This document shows positions 46,335-54,512 of a DNA stretch of 64,000 nt, piece after piece. The DNA comes from Pseudomonas sp. KU26590 (GTDB lineage Bacteria; Pseudomonadota; Gammaproteobacteria; Pseudomonadales; Pseudomonadaceae), in assembly GCF_026153515.1 (NCBI RefSeq), contig NZ_CP110644.1, forward strand, positions 2,261,501-2,325,500. The letters are read 5' to 3'. Under the pieces are notes generated by a model. It saw only the letters and a program-made list of their open reading frames with translations, did no database searches and was not told the origin of the DNA. The position numbers and the translations under genes are program-made. The stretch's first letter is position 1. Each line of letters opens with the position of its first letter.

Positions 46335-47042
46335 ATGAGCGCCGTCGCCATCATCCCTGCACGGGGCGGTAGTCAGCGCATCCCACGCAAGAACATCAAG
46401 CTGTTCAACGGCGAGCCGATGATCGCCCACTCCATTCGTGCCGCGTTGGCGAGCGGGGTGTTCGATCAGGTTGTCGTCAGCACCGACGATGAAGAAATCG
46501 CCGACGTCGCCCGTGCCCAGGGCGCTGAGGTGCCGTTCATGCGCCCGGCGAATCTGGCTGATGCCTTCACCGGCACGGCGGCGGTGATTCAGCACGCGCT
46601 TGGTGCTCTAGACGCCCTCGACCGATCCTTTGATTACGCCTGCTGCATTTACGCCACTGCGCCGCTGTTGCAGGCGCGTTATCTGCGTCAGGGCCTGGAA
46701 GCACTCGACGCGGCGCCGGAAAAATCCTATGGGTTTTCGGTGTGCAGCTTCGGCTTCCCGGTGCAGCGTGCGCTGTTGATCGACAGCGACGGCAGCCTGA
46801 GCGCCATGCACCCGGAATTTCGCAGCGTGCGTTCCCAGGATCTGCCCGTCGCGTATCAGGACGCCGGCCAGTTCTACTGGGGCCGCAGCGACGCTTGGCG
46901 GCGCGGCGACACGGTGTTTTCCGAACTGAGCTTGCCGGTGATTCTGCCCCGGCATCTGGTGCAGGACATCGACAGCCCGGAAGACTGGCTGCGCGCGGAA
47001 TACCTTTACGCCGCGCTCAAGGCCGGCGGGGAACTGCAATGA
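46335..47042 (+). CDS. pseF: PseF, CMP-pseudaminic acid synthetase
   Basis: The 235-residue protein has the CMP-sialate synthetase-like motif IPARGGSQRIPRKN (residues 6-19) and VSTDDEEIADVA. It activates pseudaminic acid with CTP for transfer to flagellin. It lies 30 bases after pseC and overlaps pseG by 4 bases. Confidence 0.94.
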   Translation: MSAVAIIPARGGSQRIPRKNIKLFNGEPMIAHSIRAALASGVFDQVVVSTDDEEIADVARAQGAEVPFMRPANLADAFTGTAAVIQHALGALDALDRSFDYACCIYATAPLLQARYLRQGLEALDAAPEKSYGFSVCSFGFPVQRALLIDSDGSLSAMHPEFRSVRSQDLPVAYQDAGQFYWGRSDAWRRGDTVFSELSLPVILPRHLVQDIDSPEDWLRAEYLYAALKAGGELQ

Positions 47043-48160
47043 TGCGCGTGCTGATTCGTGCTGACGCGTCCGTGACCATCGGCAGCGGCCACATCGCCCG
47101 CTGCCTGACGCTGGCCAACACGCTGCGCACCGACGGCGCCGATGTGCGCTTTGCCTGCCGCGAACTGCCGGGCCATTTGCTCCAGCGGCTGGCGGATCAG
47201 GGCTACGTCACCTATGCGCTGCCCGCACGCTATGACGCTGATGAAGATCAGGACATCGAAGCGGCGTTGCCGTGGCAGGCGGACCTGTCTGCCTTGGCCG
47301 AAGAGATTGAGGATGAGCCCCAGTTTGACTGGCTGATCGTTGATCATTACGGGCTGGATGCGCGCTGGGAAACGGCGGCGCGCGGTCTCGCTGATCGGGT
47401 GATGGCCATCGACGATCTGGCCAACCGGTCCCATGGGGTCGAGGTGTTGCTGGACCAGAATTACAGCGCCCATGCACTGGACGAGCCTTATGCCGCCTGG
47501 GTCGGGCCTGAGTGCCAGACCTTTCTGGGGCCGCGCTTTGCGCTGCTGCGCGACGAGTTTCAGTGCGAGCCCATCGCGATCAATCCACGTGTCGAGCGGG
47601 TACTGGTCAATTTTGGTGGCTTCGATGCGGCCGGTCAGGTGTACGCCACGATGCTGGCGCTTGAAGGCTTCAATGATCTGCAGGTGGACTTCGTCGCCGG
47701 TCTGCACAACCCCCACTGGCAGGCGATGAGCGATCTCGCCGCCTCTCGACCTGGGTGGCATTTGCACACGCTGACCGGTGATTTTTTCGCGCTGATGCAG
47801 GCGGCCGATCTGTTTATTGGCGCCGGCGGCGGCACCACCTGGGAACGTGCGGCGCTGGGGTTGCCGACGATCTGTATTTCGGTGGCGAACAATCAGCAGC
47901 TCAATGCGCAGTTGCTGGCCGAGGCGGGCGTGCATCTGTACCTCGGGCCACACGTACAACTTGAGCCCGGGCGTTTGCGTGATGCGATCGGGCAGCTCTG
48001 CGGTGATGCGGTTTTACGCCGGTCGTTTGCCGAACACTCGAGGTTGTTGGTGGATGGCCGTGGTGCCCGGCGAATCGCTGATGCCTTGGCGGCGCCGGCC
48101 GACACAGGCAGCCCCGAGACAGACAGCCCCGACAAAGTCGCAACGGGGCAGGGCGCATGA
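47039..48160 (+). CDS. pseG: PseG, UDP-2,4-diacetamido-2,4,6-trideoxy-L-altropyranose hydrolase
   Basis: The 373-residue GT-B-like protein has the PseG start RADASVTIGSGHIARC with the catalytic-type histidine (H18), and AGGGTTWERAALGLP in the C-terminal nucleotide-binding part. It removes UDP from the diacetamido sugar. The ATG at 47039 overlaps the pseF stop. The C-terminus has a short disordered extension (about 25 residues). There is no fused acetyltransferase (PseH) domain, as found in some bacteria. Confidence 0.93.
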   Translation: MMRVLIRADASVTIGSGHIARCLTLANTLRTDGADVRFACRELPGHLLQRLADQGYVTYALPARYDADEDQDIEAALPWQADLSALAEEIEDEPQFDWLIVDHYGLDARWETAARGLADRVMAIDDLANRSHGVEVLLDQNYSAHALDEPYAAWVGPECQTFLGPRFALLRDEFQCEPIAINPRVERVLVNFGGFDAAGQVYATMLALEGFNDLQVDFVAGLHNPHWQAMSDLAASRPGWHLHTLTGDFFALMQAADLFIGAGGGTTWERAALGLPTICISVANNQQLNAQLLAEAGVHLYLGPHVQLEPGRLRDAIGQLCGDAVLRRSFAEHSRLLVDGRGARRIADALAAPADTGSPETDSPDKVATGQGA

Positions 48161-48230
48161 GCCGCTGCCCGTTTCTATTTTTACGGACCGGCCTTGTGCC
48201 GGCCGACGTCAATGCAGCGAGTGAGCAACG

Positions 48231-49283
48231 ATGAATTCTTTCAAGATCGGTTCGCGAACCATCGGCCCCGACGCGCCGCCGTTCATCATTGCCGAGATGA
48301 GCGGCAACCATAATCAGTCGCTGGATCAGGCATTGCGCATCGTCGAGGCCGCGGCCAGGGCCGGCGCCCATGCCCTCAAGCTGCAAACCTACACCGCCGA
48401 CACCATGACCCTGGACATCGCCGAGGGCGAGTTCTTCATCAAAGACCCCAACAGCTTGTGGGCCGGGACTTCGCTGTATGCGTTGTATGAACAGGCGCAT
48501 ACGCCGTGGGAGTGGCACGCGCCGATCTTCGCCCGAGCCAAGGAATTGGGGCTGCTGGCATTTTCGACGCCTTTCGACGAGACCGCCGTGGACTTTCTTG
48601 AAAGCCTCGACGTGCCGGCCTACAAGATTGCCAGCTTTGAAAACACCGACATCCCGCTGATCCGCAAAGTGGCGGCCACCGGCAAACCGATGATTATTTC
48701 CACCGGCATGGCCAGCATCGCCGAGCTGGACGAAAGCGTGCGCGCGGCGCGGGCCGCTGGATGCAAGGACCTGGTGCTGCTGAAATGCACCAGCACCTAC
48801 CCGGCGACACCGGCCAACAGCCACGTGCGCACGATTCCGCACCTGGCCGGGTTGTTCGGCTGCCAGGTGGGCTTGTCCGATCACACCATGGGCGTTGGCG
48901 TGTCGGTGGCAGCGGTGGCCATGGGTGCGACGGTCATCGAAAAGCACTTCACCCTGGACCGCGCCGACGGCGGGGTCGACGCCAGTTTTTCCCTGGAACC
49001 GGCGGAAATGGCCAGCCTGGTGATCGAAACCGAACGCGCCTGGCAAGGCATGGGCCACGTGCAATACGGCGCCACCGAAGCCGAGCAGAAATCGTTGCAA
49101 TACCGCCGATCGTTATACGTGGTGCGGGACATCGCCGAGGGCGAGGCTTTCAGCACCGACAACATCCGCGCCATCCGCCCCGGCCTAGGCCTGGCGCCCA
49201 AACACATCGACGCTGTATTGGGACGCAAGGCCCGCCACGCGCTGAAACGCGGGACTGCGTTGAGTTGGGACGTGGTGGGTTAG
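48231..49283 (+). CDS. pseI: PseI, pseudaminic acid synthase
   Basis: The 350-residue protein has a NeuB-type TIM barrel (FIIAEMSGNHNQSLDQAL at the start, LLKCTSTYPA and GLSDHTMG in the middle) and a C-terminal SAF/antifreeze-like domain (about residues 288-350). It condenses the free diacetamido sugar with phosphoenolpyruvate to pseudaminic acid. NHN and SDHTMG are characteristic of PseI. It lies 70 bases after pseG; a small GC hairpin (48188-48204) sits in the gap. Confidence 0.95.
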   Translation: MNSFKIGSRTIGPDAPPFIIAEMSGNHNQSLDQALRIVEAAARAGAHALKLQTYTADTMTLDIAEGEFFIKDPNSLWAGTSLYALYEQAHTPWEWHAPIFARAKELGLLAFSTPFDETAVDFLESLDVPAYKIASFENTDIPLIRKVAATGKPMIISTGMASIAELDESVRAARAAGCKDLVLLKCTSTYPATPANSHVRTIPHLAGLFGCQVGLSDHTMGVGVSVAAVAMGATVIEKHFTLDRADGGVDASFSLEPAEMASLVIETERAWQGMGHVQYGATEAEQKSLQYRRSLYVVRDIAEGEAFSTDNIRAIRPGLGLAPKHIDAVLGRKARHALKRGTALSWDVVG

Positions 49284-49290
49284 GCAAATA

Positions 49291-49877
49291 CGGGACCGGC
49301 CTTAGCCGCGAATTGGCTGTGAACGCGAATGTGGGACCGGCTTTAGCCGCGAATTGGATGTGAACGCAAATGTGGGACCGGCTTTAGCCGGGAAGACGGC
49401 ATACGCTGCACCGCAAAATTGTCGACGCACACAAGGGCCTCTTTTCCCGGCTGAAGCCGGTCCCACTAAAACAACGCGTGCAGTCAGTGATATTGGATGT
49501 GAACGCGAATGTGGGACCGGCTTTAGCCGGGAAGGCGGCATACGCTGCACCGCAAAATTGTCGTCGCGCACCAGGGCCTCTTCCCGGTGAAGCCGGTCCC
49601 ACTAAAACAACGCGTGCAGTCAGTGATATTGGATGTGAACGCAAATGTGGGACCGGCTTTAGCCGGGAAGACGGCACTCGTCACGCCGCAAAATTGTCGA
49701 CGCACGCAAGGGCCTCTTCCCGGCTGAAGCCGGTCCCACTAAAACAGCGCGTGCAGTCAGTGATATTGGGTGTAAGCGCGAATGTGGGACCGGCTTTAGC
49801 CGGGAAGACGGCATACGCTACACCGCAAAATTGTCGTCGCGCACCAAGGCCTCTTCCCGGCTGAAGCCGGTCCCACT
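49291..49877 (+). repeat. Tandem REP array, four ~137-bp units
   Basis: Copies of GTGGGACCGGCTTTAGCCGG start at 49372, 49511, 49647 and 49784, a period of 136-139. Each has its inverse (CCGGCTGAAGCCGGTCCCAC) and a conserved spacer (TGCACCGCAAAATTGTCG). Shorter 41-bp partial repeats precede them from 49291. Between units stands a segment containing GTGCAGTCAGTGATATTGG, also present inverted in the array at 39.9-41.1 kb. From 49878 to 50195 lies the leader of the next gene, with an imperfect palindrome at 50004 but no gene. Confidence 0.9.
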
Positions 49878-50195
49878 GAAGCCTCGCAGATGTTCAACCA
49901 CCCGCCACAATCCCGTGACATCTTCATGTCAATTGCCTGTCTGACCGGCGATCTGATGTTGCGCAGCACCTGTCGGTCAGCTAAAAGCTTGTAAAACTTT
50001 TGGTGACCTATGGGTCATAACGGGCATCTTCACTGTATCGTGTTGGCGGGCCGTGACGTCGTCGGGCTGATGCCAGAGCGATTCTGGTGTCGCCACAACG
50101 TTCCCGTCGCCCCTTTTTCAGGCGTCAAGCCCCGGATTTTCAACGCCCCGCCTAACCGCGCCGGGTGATGTTCAGCAGTTTTTTATTGGGAAGCC

Positions 50196-51131
50196 ATGAT
50201 GATTGGCATCAAGAGCATAGCGAGTTATGTGCCCACAGCCGGCGTCGACAATTACGCCCAGGGTGCCAAATTCGGAAAGGATGAAGACTTCATCCTTGGC
50301 AAGATCGGTTCTGCGTTTCTGCCGCGCAAAGACGACACTCAGGAAACCTCGGACCTGTGCGTCGAAGCGGTCAACCAGCTGTTCGCCAACAACCCCGGGC
50401 TGTCGCGGGACGCCATCGACGTACTGATCGTCGTCACCCAGAACGGCGACGAAGAAGGCCTGCCGCACACGGCCGCCATCGTCCAGCACAAACTCGGCCT
50501 GCCGACCCACATCGCCGCGTTCGACATTTCCCTTGGCTGCTCGGGCTACGTCTACGGCATCTATGCGCTGAAAGGCTTCATGGAAGCGACCGGCCTGAAA
50601 AACGGCCTGCTGGTCACCGCCGACCCGTATTCCAAGATCGTCAACCCGGAAGACCGCAACACCACCATGCTCTTCGGCGACGCCGCCACCGCCACCTGGA
50701 TGGGCGACGACGCGCCCTGGCAGCTGGGTAAATGCAAATTCGGCACTGATGGTTCGGGCGCAGAGTTTCTCAAGACCACCGACGGCGCGTTCTACATGAA
50801 CGGGCGTCAGGTCTTTAACTTCGCGCTGGTCAAAGTGCCTGCGCACCTCAACGAGTTGCTCGAAGACTCCGGCCTGCAATCCTCCGACGTCGATGCGTTC
50901 TGCATCCACCAAGGCAGCGCGGCTATCGTCGATGCGGTCGCCCGTCGGTTCGAGGACGGCAAGTCGCCGGAGAAATTCCTCAAGGACATGCTCGAGACCG
51001 GCAACACGGTGTCGTCCAGCATTCCGCTGCTGCTGGAAAAACACGTCATGAACGCCACGTGGAAACGCATTGCGGTCAGCGGTTTCGGCGTGGGCTTGTC
51101 GTGGGGCTCGGCGATCCTTTATCGTCCCTGA
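50196..51131 (+). CDS. 3-oxoacyl-ACP synthase III-like enzyme of the flagellin glycosylation island
   Basis: The 311-residue thiolase-fold protein has the full KAS III triad: C115 in SLGCSG, H238 in CIHQGS and N270 in TGNTVSSS. In P. syringae a KAS III gene is the third gene of the flagellin glycosylation island after fgt1 and fgt2. The viosamine-derived flagellin sugar there carries a 3-hydroxybutyryl group. A role in making an acyl group for the glycan is thus reasonable, rather than housekeeping fatty-acid synthesis. The first of two adjacent ATGs is 6 bases after GGGAAG. Substrate is inferred. Confidence 0.82.
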   Translation: MMIGIKSIASYVPTAGVDNYAQGAKFGKDEDFILGKIGSAFLPRKDDTQETSDLCVEAVNQLFANNPGLSRDAIDVLIVVTQNGDEEGLPHTAAIVQHKLGLPTHIAAFDISLGCSGYVYGIYALKGFMEATGLKNGLLVTADPYSKIVNPEDRNTTMLFGDAATATWMGDDAPWQLGKCKFGTDGSGAEFLKTTDGAFYMNGRQVFNFALVKVPAHLNELLEDSGLQSSDVDAFCIHQGSAAIVDAVARRFEDGKSPEKFLKDMLETGNTVSSSIPLLLEKHVMNATWKRIAVSGFGVGLSWGSAILYRP

Positions 51132-51160
51132 CATCGCGTCACCGGGCTGCCCTCAGCCTG

Positions 51161-51197
51161 CACAACGGCGACGCTGATTTTTCAGGTCGCCGTTGTG
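51161..51197 (+). terminator. Strong hairpin between the KAS III gene and maf
   Basis: A perfect 12-bp stem, CACAACGGCGAC (51161-51172) and GTCGCCGTTGTG (51186-51197), with a 13-base loop, is followed by CTTTCT, a poor T-run. It may terminate or attenuate, or protect an RNA end. Confidence 0.55.
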
Positions 51198-51248
51198 CTT
51201 TCTGCACCTCTCACGGGAACGCCGTGCCGAACCGAAAGGACTGCCGTC

Positions 51249-52544
51249 ATGGGCGAGATTCTCCAGCACAACCTCGCCGTGATCGAACAGCGCTGGCCCG
51301 ACGTGGCCCAGCGATTGCGCGCCGAAAACGTTGAAACCATTCCTGCGCAGTTGATCGAAGGACGACAATCAACCCTCAGCATTGGCGGCATCCAGCTCAC
51401 CAGCCGCCATGATCGCCTTGCCGAAGCACAAACCCAGGCACAAAGCCTCCCCGCCAACAGCCCCGTCGTGCATCTTTACGGCACCGCCCTCGGTGATCTG
51501 CAGCGGGTATTGCTGGCCGAACATTCCCTGCAAACGCTGCACGTCCATATCCTCAATGGCGCGCTGTTCGCCCTGGTGCTCCAACTGCTGGAACAGGATG
51601 ACTGGCTGTCCGACCCCCGCGTGAACCTCGCGTACGCCGATGCCCGCAGCGAGATTCAGCTGCCATTCTTTGCGTTGCCGGCCGAACTGGTGCTGGCCGA
51701 CGACAGCAGCGCGCGGATCCGCGATCGGCTGGTCAGCGAAGTGCATGTCGATTTCAACAATCAGGCGTTCGCCGCCGACACTCCCGACAACGCGCGCCTG
51801 CTGGAACAGGGCAGGGCGCTGCTGCAACACGATACCGACGTCGCGTCGCTGTTCGGCACTCAGCAGGGGTGCGACGTGTTCGTCATCGCGACGGGGCCAA
51901 GTCTTCAACAGCATTTGCCGCGCCTCTTGAGCACATCAAACAGCGCCAACCGGCCGCTGATCATCTGCGTCGACACCGCCTACGTGCCCCTGCGCAACCA
52001 GGGCATCACCCCGGATGTGGTGGTGAGCATCGATCACCGCATCACCCCGCGGCATCTACCCACCGAGGGTTCGGCACACATCGCGCTGGTCTATGTGCCG
52101 GGCCAGGACGCCGGGATGCTGGAGGCATGGCAAGGCCCGCGCTACGTCGGCTATTCCACCAGCCCGCTGTATGCCCGGCTGCGGGAGCAGATTCCCAAGG
52201 CCACCCTGCACGTGGGCGGCAGCGTCATTCATCCCGCCGTCGATCTCGCTGTCAAAATGGGCGCCGCGCGGGTCACCCTGTTCGGCGCCGACTTCGCCTT
52301 CCCCGGCGGCAAGACCCACACCGGCTGGCACGATGGCGATCTGGGCCCTGCCCTGAGTATCGCCAAACACTGGGTGCGCGACGGCCGGGGCAACAAGGTC
52401 AAGACGCAGCTCAATTTCCGCAGCTACCTCATCGAACTCGAACGTTTCATCGCCCGCCACCCAGAGGTCACGTTCCTCAACACCAGCCGCGACGGTGCGC
52501 TCATCACCGGCGCCGACTTCGACCCGGACTGGACCGCGCCATGA
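51249..52544 (+). CDS. Maf/DUF115 motility-associated factor, probable pseudaminic acid transferase
   Basis: From the ATG at 51249 (AAGGA ribosome site) the protein has 431 residues. The central DUF115/MAF_flag10 domain (about residues 205-400) has VIATGPSLQQHLP, VVSIDHR and VTLFGADFAFPGGKTH. Maf proteins transfer pseudaminic or legionaminic acid to flagellin Ser/Thr in Aeromonas, Clostridium and others. It sits after the pse genes and before fliC, which fits that job well. It is shorter than many Maf proteins (600 or more residues), lacking extra N- and C-terminal parts. Confidence 0.82.
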   Translation: MGEILQHNLAVIEQRWPDVAQRLRAENVETIPAQLIEGRQSTLSIGGIQLTSRHDRLAEAQTQAQSLPANSPVVHLYGTALGDLQRVLLAEHSLQTLHVHILNGALFALVLQLLEQDDWLSDPRVNLAYADARSEIQLPFFALPAELVLADDSSARIRDRLVSEVHVDFNNQAFAADTPDNARLLEQGRALLQHDTDVASLFGTQQGCDVFVIATGPSLQQHLPRLLSTSNSANRPLIICVDTAYVPLRNQGITPDVVVSIDHRITPRHLPTEGSAHIALVYVPGQDAGMLEAWQGPRYVGYSTSPLYARLREQIPKATLHVGGSVIHPAVDLAVKMGAARVTLFGADFAFPGGKTHTGWHDGDLGPALSIAKHWVRDGRGNKVKTQLNFRSYLIELERFIARHPEVTFLNTSRDGALITGADFDPDWTAP

Positions 52545-52789
52545 CCCTGCCTGAACACGTCGTAGAAGAAGCCCGCGAGTGCGCCAAGCTGTTTCGCCTG
52601 GGCCGCGATATTGAAGGCGCGCTGAAGATGGTCGAGCTGATCGATCGGTCGCTGCCGCTGATGGAAGGGGTGTCTGCCGAGAGACAGGCTGAATGGGGCA
52701 GGGTATTGAGTGCGATTCTGGCGTGCCAGGAGCGGCAGGACTGGTTGGGGGTAGCGGATTGGCTGGAAGTTGAGTTTATTGAAGTCTGA
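52541..52789 (+). CDS. Small helical protein coupled to maf, unknown function
   Basis: The ATG overlaps the maf stop codon (ATGA), giving 82 residues with no signal peptide and no cysteine pairs. Three amphipathic helices are likely (EEARECAKLFRLGRDIEGALKMV, AERQAEWGRVLSAILACQERQD and the C-terminal acidic end). The tight coupling suggests a partner or chaperone for Maf or flagellin. I recognise no family. The calculated pI should be acidic, as with small export chaperones, but that is only a hint. Confidence 0.68.
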   Translation: MTLPEHVVEEARECAKLFRLGRDIEGALKMVELIDRSLPLMEGVSAERQAEWGRVLSAILACQERQDWLGVADWLEVEFIEV

Positions 52790-52855
52790 GACTTTCCTGT
52801 TACGGGAAAGTGAGAGAAATCTCCTACATTAGTTTCAGTTTGATCTGAATCAAGC

Positions 52856-52877
52856 GGCCCGCGTGGGCCTTTTTTTT
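52856..52877 (+). terminator. Rho-independent terminator before fliC1
   Basis: Stem GGCCC / GGGCC with loop GCGT followed by eight Ts. It closes the KAS III-maf transcript upstream of the first flagellin gene. Confidence 0.85.
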
Positions 52878-52970
52878 CGGTTTTTTTAATGTTCAGTCCC
52901 TTTAATAACTTAGCTGTTTTATTACCCTGCAACTGTCGTGGTGGCGCAGCCTGCGTGCGTTGTTTGTTAT

Positions 52971-52997
52971 TAAAGCCACTCTGCAGTTCGTCGATAG
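52971..52997 (+). promoter_or_regulatory. Sigma-28 promoter of fliC1
   Basis: TAAAGCCA-N11-GTCGATAG against the consensus TAAAGTTT-N11-GCCGATAA (5 of 8 and 6 of 8) with exact spacing. It ends 79 bases before the fliC1 ATG. Confidence 0.78.
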
Positions 52998-53076
52998 CTG
53001 GACTGTAGGTTCTCCGGGAGAAAGGGACTTCCCCGAACTTAGAGAGCTCTCCGTTTCTATCAACGAGGAATTCAAA

Positions 53077-54213
53077 ATGGCTTTAACCGTAAATACCAAT
53101 ATCGCATCACTGTCTGTTCAACGGAACTTGAACAGGTCTTCTGATTCTCTGAGCACCGCCATGAGTCGCCTGTCTTCGGGGCTTCGGATCAATACTGCAA
53201 AAGACGATGCTGCGGGTATGCAACTTGCGACGCGTCTGACCACCCAGATTCGCGGTCTTACTGTGGCGACGCGCAATGCCGGGGCGGCGATTTCGATTAT
53301 TCAAACTGCTGAAGGGGCAATGGATAAATCGCTCAATAATCTTCAACGTATGCGAGATCTGGCAGTGCAGGCCGCCAACGGTGATAAAGGCCCTAAAGAA
53401 CGCAGCGCGTTGAATGCTGAATTTCAGCAGCTTACGGCTGAGGTCACGCGTCTAGCCAAGGGCACCACGTTTGGTGCCGAGCTTAATTTGCTGGATGGCA
53501 GCGCGGGGGAATTGAGTTTCCAAATAGGCGCAAATGTTGGCGTCACTGAAAAAATAACGTTGTCGTTGAGCGATGATTTTTCATCTGAGTCAATTCTCTC
53601 AGCATTGGAAAGTCGAGCTGAGGTACTTGCGGATGCGACAACGACGGGTTCCAAGGCTGTACTTAAAGGTGAGTACACCCCTTTGGCCATCGATGGGACT
53701 GGATTCAGAAATCTCGTCAATACCGTGACTACCGCCATGACTGACGCGGTAGATCAAGCTACTACTGACCTTGATGCGGCTCAGCAAAAGTTTGATGGCA
53801 TTCCAGCGCCTTCCGATGCCGACCGGAAAACGCTGGCTGACGCAAAACAGGTACTGGCTGATGCGGAGAAAGTGGTTGCCGACACTCAAGCTAAAGATGA
53901 GCTTAATCCGCTCAATAAGCCCGCACGGATAGAGAACATCGAGGAGACCATCAAGATTCTTGATAAAGCTATCGGTTTGATCAACTCAGGTCGTGCCGAT
54001 CTGGGTGCCAAGCAGAATCGGATGACCAGTGCGATCGAAAACCTCCAGAACATGACCAAGAACGCCACAGCATCCCGAGGTCAGATCGAAGACGTCGACT
54101 TCGCCGCCGAAACCGCCGAGCTCACCAAGCAACAGACCCTCCAGCAAGCTTCCACCGCCATCCTGGCCCAAGCCAACCAACTCCCGGCCGCCGTCCTCAA
54201 GCTGCTGCAATAA
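53077..54213 (+). CDS. fliC: Flagellin FliC1 (378 residues, larger and divergent)
   Basis: The ATG after GAGGAA gives a flagellin with conserved D0/D1 ends: ALTVNTNIASLSVQRNLNR and DFAAETAELTKQQTLQQAS. The central part (about residues 175-330) is longer than in the second flagellin and contains a charged helical insertion (about residues 225-300, rich in D, A, K and E). The middle of the gene is visibly less GC-rich, with many T/A third positions, while the last 150 bases are GC-rich like neighbouring genes. Residues 30-51, the flg22 region, differ from FliC2 at five positions. It has its own sigma-28 promoter and terminator. It is either a second filament protein or a replacement flagellin. 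Confidence 0.93.
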   Translation: MALTVNTNIASLSVQRNLNRSSDSLSTAMSRLSSGLRINTAKDDAAGMQLATRLTTQIRGLTVATRNAGAAISIIQTAEGAMDKSLNNLQRMRDLAVQAANGDKGPKERSALNAEFQQLTAEVTRLAKGTTFGAELNLLDGSAGELSFQIGANVGVTEKITLSLSDDFSSESILSALESRAEVLADATTTGSKAVLKGEYTPLAIDGTGFRNLVNTVTTAMTDAVDQATTDLDAAQQKFDGIPAPSDADRKTLADAKQVLADAEKVVADTQAKDELNPLNKPARIENIEETIKILDKAIGLINSGRADLGAKQNRMTSAIENLQNMTKNATASRGQIEDVDFAAETAELTKQQTLQQASTAILAQANQLPAAVLKLLQ

Positions 54214-54248
54214 CCCTCACGCCTCTTATAGATAGAGGCAACCGCAAC

Positions 54249-54279
54249 CGGGCGCACCGTAGGGGGCGCCCGTCTTTTT
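54249..54279 (+). terminator. Rho-independent terminator after fliC1
   Basis: Stem CGGGCGC (54249-54255) and GCGCCCG (54266-54272), followed by TCTTTTT. Confidence 0.85.
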
Positions 54280-54404
54280 GAGAACTGGTTAACAAATCGC
54301 CGGGTCAGGTTAAAGCTTCCAGGGGTTGCGCCGAAACGTTGTGTATCCCCGGACAACAAACTGCGGGGGTGGCGCTCTGGTGGCAAATAAATTTGAAAAA
54401 GCCC

Positions 54405-54431
54405 TCAAGCTCCTGGCAACCGCGACGATAA
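54405..54431 (+). promoter_or_regulatory. Sigma-28 promoter of fliC2
   Basis: TCAAGCTC-N11-GACGATAA against TAAAGTTT-N11-GCCGATAA (5 of 8 and 7 of 8), ending 81 bases before the fliC2 ATG, nearly the same distance as at fliC1. Confidence 0.78.
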
Positions 54432-54512
54432 ACATTACGTAGGTTCTCTAGGCCACACCCGGCGCTTGCCAGGGCCGGATAGCCGCAGCAAACAACTCAC
54501 GAGGAATTCATC

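Noticed and set aside
49291..49877. Possible CRISPR array because of four regular repeats
   Set aside because: The repeated part includes whole REP doublets and the intervening segments are also repeated, so there are no unique spacers; no cas genes.
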